Positions 58,872-64,000 of a stretch of 64,000 nt of DNA are shown in pieces. The number at the start of each line of letters is the position of its first letter. Position 1 is the first letter of the stretch. This stretch comes from Corallium rubrum (Eukaryota; Cnidaria; Anthozoa; Scleralcyonacea; Coralliidae). Location of the stretch: assembly GCA_964035015.1 (NCBI GenBank), contig OZ035999.1:17162179-17226178 (forward strand), in the 5' to 3' direction. The notes below the pieces were generated by a model. That model saw only the letters and a program-made list of their open reading frames with translations. It ran no database searches and was not told where the DNA came from. Both the position numbers and the translations under genes were made by a program.

Positions 58872-61260
58872 ATGGCGGATTTGGGTGTCGAAATTGCATG
58901 GCTGGCTCTTCTCTTTAAGGATTCCCAGGAGAGAATTAAACGACGGCACGAGGTATCTAAAGGACGTTTAAAAATGATACTGAACCATTTGCGCCGGAGG
59001 AAAAGACGCGGCACTTTGCTACTGAGACTAAATGAAATTAATCGTCGACGAGAAATAGTGGAAAGACGGTTCTGGCGAGAGCCAAGCCGAGGCCAGTGCT
59101 TATTTTGGGAAAGAACTGTAAGCATGTGGACAGATGAGAAACTTTGGATTGAGAATTTTCGTATGTCAAAACCATCTTTCTCCTTAATCTGTACAGAGTT
59201 GCGTGAAGCCTTAATTAAAAAGGATACAAGGTTTCGAAAAGCAATAACAGTCGAAAAACGAGTGGCTGTTTGTCTTTGGCATCTTGCAACAGGGGAAGAT
59301 ATGAGGTCCTTAAGTTGGCGATTTGATATTGGCAAAAGTACAGCTTGTGAAATTGTTAATGAGGTCTGCCAAGCGATAGTTGACGTGCTCTTGCCCAGTG
59401 TCATTAGATGGCCGACAGGAGTGGAGCTGGAATCAGTTTTAAATGGATTTGCAAAGGAATGGAATTTTCCACAGTGTGGTGGCGCTATCGATGGTACACA
59501 TATTCCTATTACTGCCCCACCAGAGTATTCTGCCAATTACTTTAATAGAAAAAGTTTCTACTCAATTATCATGCAAGTTGTGGTGGATCATGCATACAGG
59601 TAAGCATACTAACTATCAGAGTGTTAGCTAGGATTTCATATTGTGCGAGTGTTTTGTTCTTTTTTAAACACAGGGTATGAAATTGTGGAGATTATCATTT
59701 AAATTATCTTGTTTGGAGGTTCAATCTTGCCGTGTTTTTCAGTTCTTTGCCGTGCTAACACAGCCATGCCACATGGCTGGCTAGCTAGGACTAGTGCTTA
59801 CTATGTATAAATGTAATCCAACACAGGACAAAAATGATTGGTTTTGTGATATAGCTATTGCTTTACCTATTTTTATATTTTGACCTTTTTTCCCTTACAG
59901 GTTCACAGACATTTACATAAAATGGCCTGGAAAGGTACATGATGCTCGGGTGTTTTCCAATTCAGGACTATTTCTTAAAGGTCAACAAGGAGAACTTTTC
60001 CCTGATGTTAGTACTGTACAGCATCTATTATTTTCTTGACAGCTACAGTATAACAAAAATCTTAATTATGTTATTTATTTCACCAGTGCCATTGTAACCA
60101 CCTTAAAATGGGTCATTCCAGAAAACATCCACACCTCCCCCACAGAGGAAATGTGAAGTTGACCTCCTCCCCCCTTCGGATGTCCTAGTACATTTTACTA
60201 TTATCAGAAGTAGATTTACCCCCCTCCCCTCCCCTCCCCAGATGGCACAAATTTCCTTTCTGGGAGAGGTATGGATCTTTTCTGGAATGACCCAATATCT
60301 TAAATTAATACTGACCTTATTTTGTACATTGTAGCTAATAATAAATACACTTGATCTTAATAAGGAAATAACATTTTTAAAGCCTTAGAAAATCAAAAAC
60401 TTCTCAAGGGACCCCCAGATGCTTGTAGCACCTTCAGAGTTTACAAATTTAAGTTGCATTTAACCCATCCCCACAAGCTTTCTAAACACTAAATTTTAAC
60501 TAAAACAATTACTTTATGACTTTGAAACTTGATGACATGATAGTTGGCTTTGGCTTCACCCTCGTCACAGTACCTATCACTTCACCAAACATATCTAGTA
60601 GTTATTGTATTACAACAGGTACTTCACAGGTGCAGATGTAGTAGATACCCTGTATCCATTCTAGCATTACTAGGGCCAGTTTCCAGGTAGGCCAGTGTTG
60701 GGCTGTGATACATAAATAATTTTTTTTGGTTTTAATGGTTTGTGTTTGGCATTTTGATAGATTTCAAGAATTAAAGATAATTTTCAAGAAGTCAAGAAAT
60801 GAAGTTTATACCAAAATTAAATATTTTTATGACTTTTTAGTGGACAGAAAACATTAGCAACTGTGAGGTGCCTGTTACACTAATTGGAGATGCAGCCTAC
60901 CCTTTATTGCCATGGGTAATGAAGGGTTTTCAAGATGATGGAAATCTGACTCAAGCTCAAGCCCGATTCAATAAATGCCTTAGCAGTGCACGAATGGTGG
61001 TAGAAGGAGCACTTGGTCGCTTGAAATGTAGATTCCGCTGTCTTCTTAAGAGGAATGACACAAGTCTGGAATACCTACCTGTCAAAATAGCAGCATGTTG
61101 TGTTCTACATAACATATGTGAAGTTACCGGAGACATGTTTCAGCAGGAATGGTTAATAAATGGTTTGAATAACAATGTGAACAATGTCGATGATGTACAT
61201 CATCAAGACACTACTGCCATAGAAATTCGGGAAGCACTAACTAATTTCTTAAGTGCATAG
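58872..61260 (+). CDS. Harbinger DDE transposase (HARBI1 family), three exons
   Basis: Exons 58872-59599, 59901-60006 and 60841-61260 join in phase to 417 residues. The nuclease (DDE_Tnp_4) signatures are all present: GAIDGTHI (Asp207), WPGKVHDARVF (Asp257), IGDAAYPLLPW (Asp295) and RMVVEGALGRLKCRF (Glu333). The N-terminal half has a helix-turn-helix-like stretch (AVCLWHLATGEDMRSLSWRF). It cuts and pastes DNA together with its partner protein, which brings it to the nucleus and the ends. Intron 2 uses the weak donor GTTAGT. AATAAA at 61327-61332 is a likely polyadenylation signal. Length and residues match functional family members. Confidence 0.92.
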
Positions 61261-61464
61261 CAAACTTTACTAATACAGTATCTGACATACTTTATAAACA
61301 ATTTACTTTATTACTGTATGTCCTTTAATAAAGATAAACATTGTTTTCATGACATACATATAATAAAGAAAACTACAACAATACCAGAATTATAATGATG
61401 TTTTAAACAAACTTAAAGGAAACTACAGAGTACATAATTATAGTCATTATGTTAAACTTTTGTT

Positions 61465-63073
61465 TTACAATTTGTAGTATGTCTTGTTATTTCTTTCGTC
61501 TTCAAAGAAAAACTGATTACTGGGCTGGTCCACTGCTTGTTGGTGTCTGCTGGATATAGCATTCGCCATTAGGGCCATGGAATCAGTATAGGCCTTTAAT
61601 TCTTCTTTTCTCAGCTTGGTCTCCACCTTAGCCTGCTGTTTCATTTCTTCAAGGAATTTATCATCTGACTCTTTCTGATACTTGGTGTATTGCTCCATGC
61701 AATTTTTAAATTCTTCCTGTTTAGATAATCTTTGTTTTTTTTTAGTGCTTCCCTTTGCTCCTCCATCCTTGTCCCTTTTCCCATTTGGTGCTTCTGATAC
61801 AAGAGCTTTTGAGCCAGAAGGTTTTTCTGTGCCAGATGCAATTTCTGAGAGCATGGCATTGTCATCAACTGTTTTGAAAATAATTATTTATGAGAAAAGA
61901 TTACAATTACTATAGTGGAACACCAATTATTATGTAGGCAATAAAGCCTGGTTGTCAGTCTATTGTAAATTTGCCTTTTTACTGTACATGTACAGTATAG
62001 GTTTCACAATAGTGTTCGGCTGTTCACCCTACTTGAAAAGTGGCCGCCACTATCATGAAACCTTTGTTTTCAGGTATTATACCTTTTCTATTTTATACAT
62101 TTCCACACATTTACCTTCTTCAGTGTCTTCAGTGAAGCCACATGCAGGGCAACAAAATTCATCATCCTCACAGAATACTCCAATACTCCCACCCTCTCCA
62201 ACATGGACACCACCTGTTCGCAATTCACTAACATGTCCACACTTCTGGCATTCCTTTTCAATAATTTTTCCCTCTCCATATTTTTCAAACAGTTCCAACT
62301 CTAAAAAATCATAAGAAAAGAGTTAACTGAAACTTCACAATTATTAAGTATAAATGAAGGCTAGACTACAGCTTAGCAGTCACAGAATAGAGAAGTGACA
62401 CAGTTGTCTGTTGACAACCCAACAAAGTAATTAGAGTAAAGTTAGGGTTTATGTTTGGGTTGAGTACCAAAGACACATAAACTGCAGTTTTACCTTAAGG
62501 GAGTTGAGATACTCCCTTTCAAAACAAATGTCACGTAGGAAACAACAGCAAAAAAGAACTTGTACTGTCGCTTACACACATCGATAATACCATCAAATTA
62601 ATATAATGTATACAAAAAACAAAAAACAAATCAAGAACTGATATATGACCTATAAGTTATAGTAAGAATAATCTACACCTAACAAAGCTCTATTTGTACT
62701 TGCCTTGGTCTCTCTTTTCTGTTTCTTTGGAACTGGAAGTGTCAATGGCTCCATCTATTCCAATTGCCTCTGGATAGTCTCCAAGAAAGATGTCTAGCTG
62801 GTCAAAATACCGGGGAGCTTTCATCCTTCCGGCCCCTGAATGAGCTAAGGCATCTTTATATTTTTTGTATGTGCTTTTCAAATGCTTAACCTTTGTTCGG
62901 CATTGATTGTAGTCGCGGTGGAATCCCAGAGCTTCCATTTTCGCACTCATCTTTCCATAGATATCAGCGTTCTTGTGGCATTTCTCCAGCATTTTTAAAA
63001 TTTCTTCTTGGCTCCAAATCGAAATCAGTGCTAAAACCTCTTCATCACTCCAAGTTTCCCCTCGTTTGGACAT
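61465..63073 (-). CDS. Harbinger Myb/SANT-like partner protein with zinc ribbon, three exons
   Basis: Exons 63073-62704, 62300-62115 and 61868-61465 join in phase to 319 residues. Exon 1 is a Myb/SANT-like (trihelix-type) domain: GETWSDEEVLALISIW, YGKMSAKMEALG, CRTKVKHLKSTYKKYKDA. Exon 2 adds a CX2C...CX2C pair (ECQKCGH at 141-144, CCPACGF at 174-177), a zinc-ribbon-like insert not usual for this protein. Exon 3 is a charged coiled-coil tail (KKKQRLSKQEEFKNCMEQYT). The first intron has a GC donor (CAAG|GCAAGT), required by phase. These partner proteins bind the transposon ends and carry the transposase into the nucleus. The gene is tail-to-tail with the transposase, with about 200 bp between the stops. 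Confidence 0.85.
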
Positions 63074-63416
63074 GATAAACAGTTATAACAGAAACAGTTA
63101 ACAGCTTAACGCAGCAGATACTTACAGATACTTGCAAGAAGCAATATGGCGGGTGAAGAAGTCCCGCGGGAAGCGTGAAAAAGCGCGCGAGATCACTGCC
63201 AGGTCGCTAAGCTAGTGAACTAGATCGATTCAGTCGGAACACTGGCGTTCACACTTAAAGCGGTTTAATGTAAAGCGATCCGAGACCACCTCATGAGGTG
63301 GTCTAGTTTAGATCGATCTCGGGTCGATCTCGGCTCACTTTCGGCTGTCCACACTCAGCACACTTTGACTTTAGATCGATCTCGGATCGATCTAACTCGC
63401 TAGTGTGAACGGCCCC

Positions 63417-64000
63417 TTTAGACGTCGAAGTTCCGTCGCATTTAATTCGTCGAATTTAATGCGGCGACGATTATGCGACAGAAGTGACACAGTTCGGTTT
63501 AGACGTCGAATTTAATGTGTCGCATTTAACGTTACGGTTGAAATTTAACGCCAAATGGCTCTTAAGGTTGGTGTTTCGAGTTTCGAATTACCGCGCGTTC
63601 CAATTTGCATGGCACCCACCTGTTAAGAGAAACGCCATGTTTTTATCTTCAAGTGAGTATATCAAAAAGGTAAAAGACCTTGAGAGGCTCTCTGTGTTTC
63701 GACATGTGTCGTTTGGTCGCCCGTTTGTCGTTAGTGAATGTATAAGCTTTCGCTTAAAGCCCTCTCATTCTTAAAACTCGATTAATATGTTGCTTTCGGC
63801 TAGTTCGACAGTTTTCTTCACAGAAATCTCCAATACCTTTTATTGCCACCCATGCAACTTCATATACTAATTGTTTTCGTCCGTCACCAAACATTCTGGA
63901 CGATACAAACGAGTACGCCATGTTGAAAATGATCTTCGTGGGGCCCACGAACTGTAAAATTGTTGGGTATTGAGGGATACTGTAGGATAGAAAAAGTGAT
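63417..64000. other. Region right of the Harbinger element
   Basis: TTTAGACGTCGAA...TTTAATGCGGCGACGA motifs recur twice (63417-63475, 63495-63560), probably a MITE into which the Harbinger inserted. No further JARID2 exon is recognised before the window ends. Confidence 0.5.

Larger units (their letters stand above)
58705..63416. mobile_element. Complete Harbinger (PIF) transposon
   Basis: 4.7-kb element with ends GGGGCCGTTCACACT / AGTGTGAACGGCCCC and subterminal GATCGATCT repeats at both sides. TTTA lies directly outside both ends (58701-58704 and 63417-63420). It has two convergent genes: a DDE transposase (plus) and a Myb/SANT partner (minus). All frames are intact, so it may be recently active. 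It sits in the JARID2 intron after exon 22, within an older tRNA-SINE/MITE repeat (GGTTTAGACGTCG on the far side). Confidence 0.92.

Noticed and set aside
58872-61260. Domesticated host HARBI1 gene
   Set aside because: It lies between matching inverted ends with flanking TTTA and beside the usual partner gene, so it is a transposon gene.

Overview
The window is animal nuclear DNA. It holds multi-exon genes with GT-AG introns and metazoan-restricted or conserved eukaryotic proteins (a JARID2 orthologue, an ANKRD11/12-type protein, EMC4, MTG2). The introns and spacers are packed with small DNA transposons, tRNA-derived SINEs, truncated LINEs and minisatellites. An early-branching invertebrate, most likely a cnidarian, fits best, but the species cannot be named from the sequence alone. 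All exon structures were read by eye from splice signals, phase and remembered protein families. Each phase was checked and is consistent.

Layout. (1) 1-2616, minus strand: the 5' part of EMC4 (ER membrane complex subunit 4), running off the left edge. (2) About 2770-15907, plus strand: an ANKRD11/ANKRD12-like gene, divergent from EMC4. One of its introns carries a 3.3-kb near-palindromic mobile element (7668-10962) with its own tiny zinc-finger and bZIP-like reading frames. (3) 15908-21160: a repeat-dense spacer with nested MITEs. (4) 21161-25315, minus strand: MTG2, a mitochondrial Obg-type GTPase, six exons, apparently complete. (5) 25729 to at least 58470, plus strand: JARID2, the PRC2 accessory subunit, head-to-head with MTG2. 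Twenty-two coding exons are visible; the C-terminal zinc-finger exon(s) lie beyond the right edge. (6) 58705-63416: a complete, apparently intact Harbinger transposon with a DDE transposase and a Myb/SANT partner gene, inside the JARID2 intron that follows the last visible exon.

The two head-to-head gene pairs (EMC4/ANKRD and MTG2/JARID2) probably share bidirectional promoters a few hundred bases long. JARID2 is the most informative host gene. It keeps a near-ideal ubiquitin-interacting motif, the AQRKFAQS motif that PRC2 methylates in mammals, JmjN, ARID and a JmjC fold in which two of three iron ligands are lost.

The mobile-element record is unusually readable. Several insertions can be compared with an empty copy of the same host repeat elsewhere in the window, giving target-site duplications directly: TA, AT, TTA/TAA, TTAA, an 8-bp hAT type and a 9-bp Mutator type. 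The strongest candidate for something undescribed is the palindromic element at 7668-10962. It has 6-bp flanking repeats, AG...CT termini and compact overlapping small genes.
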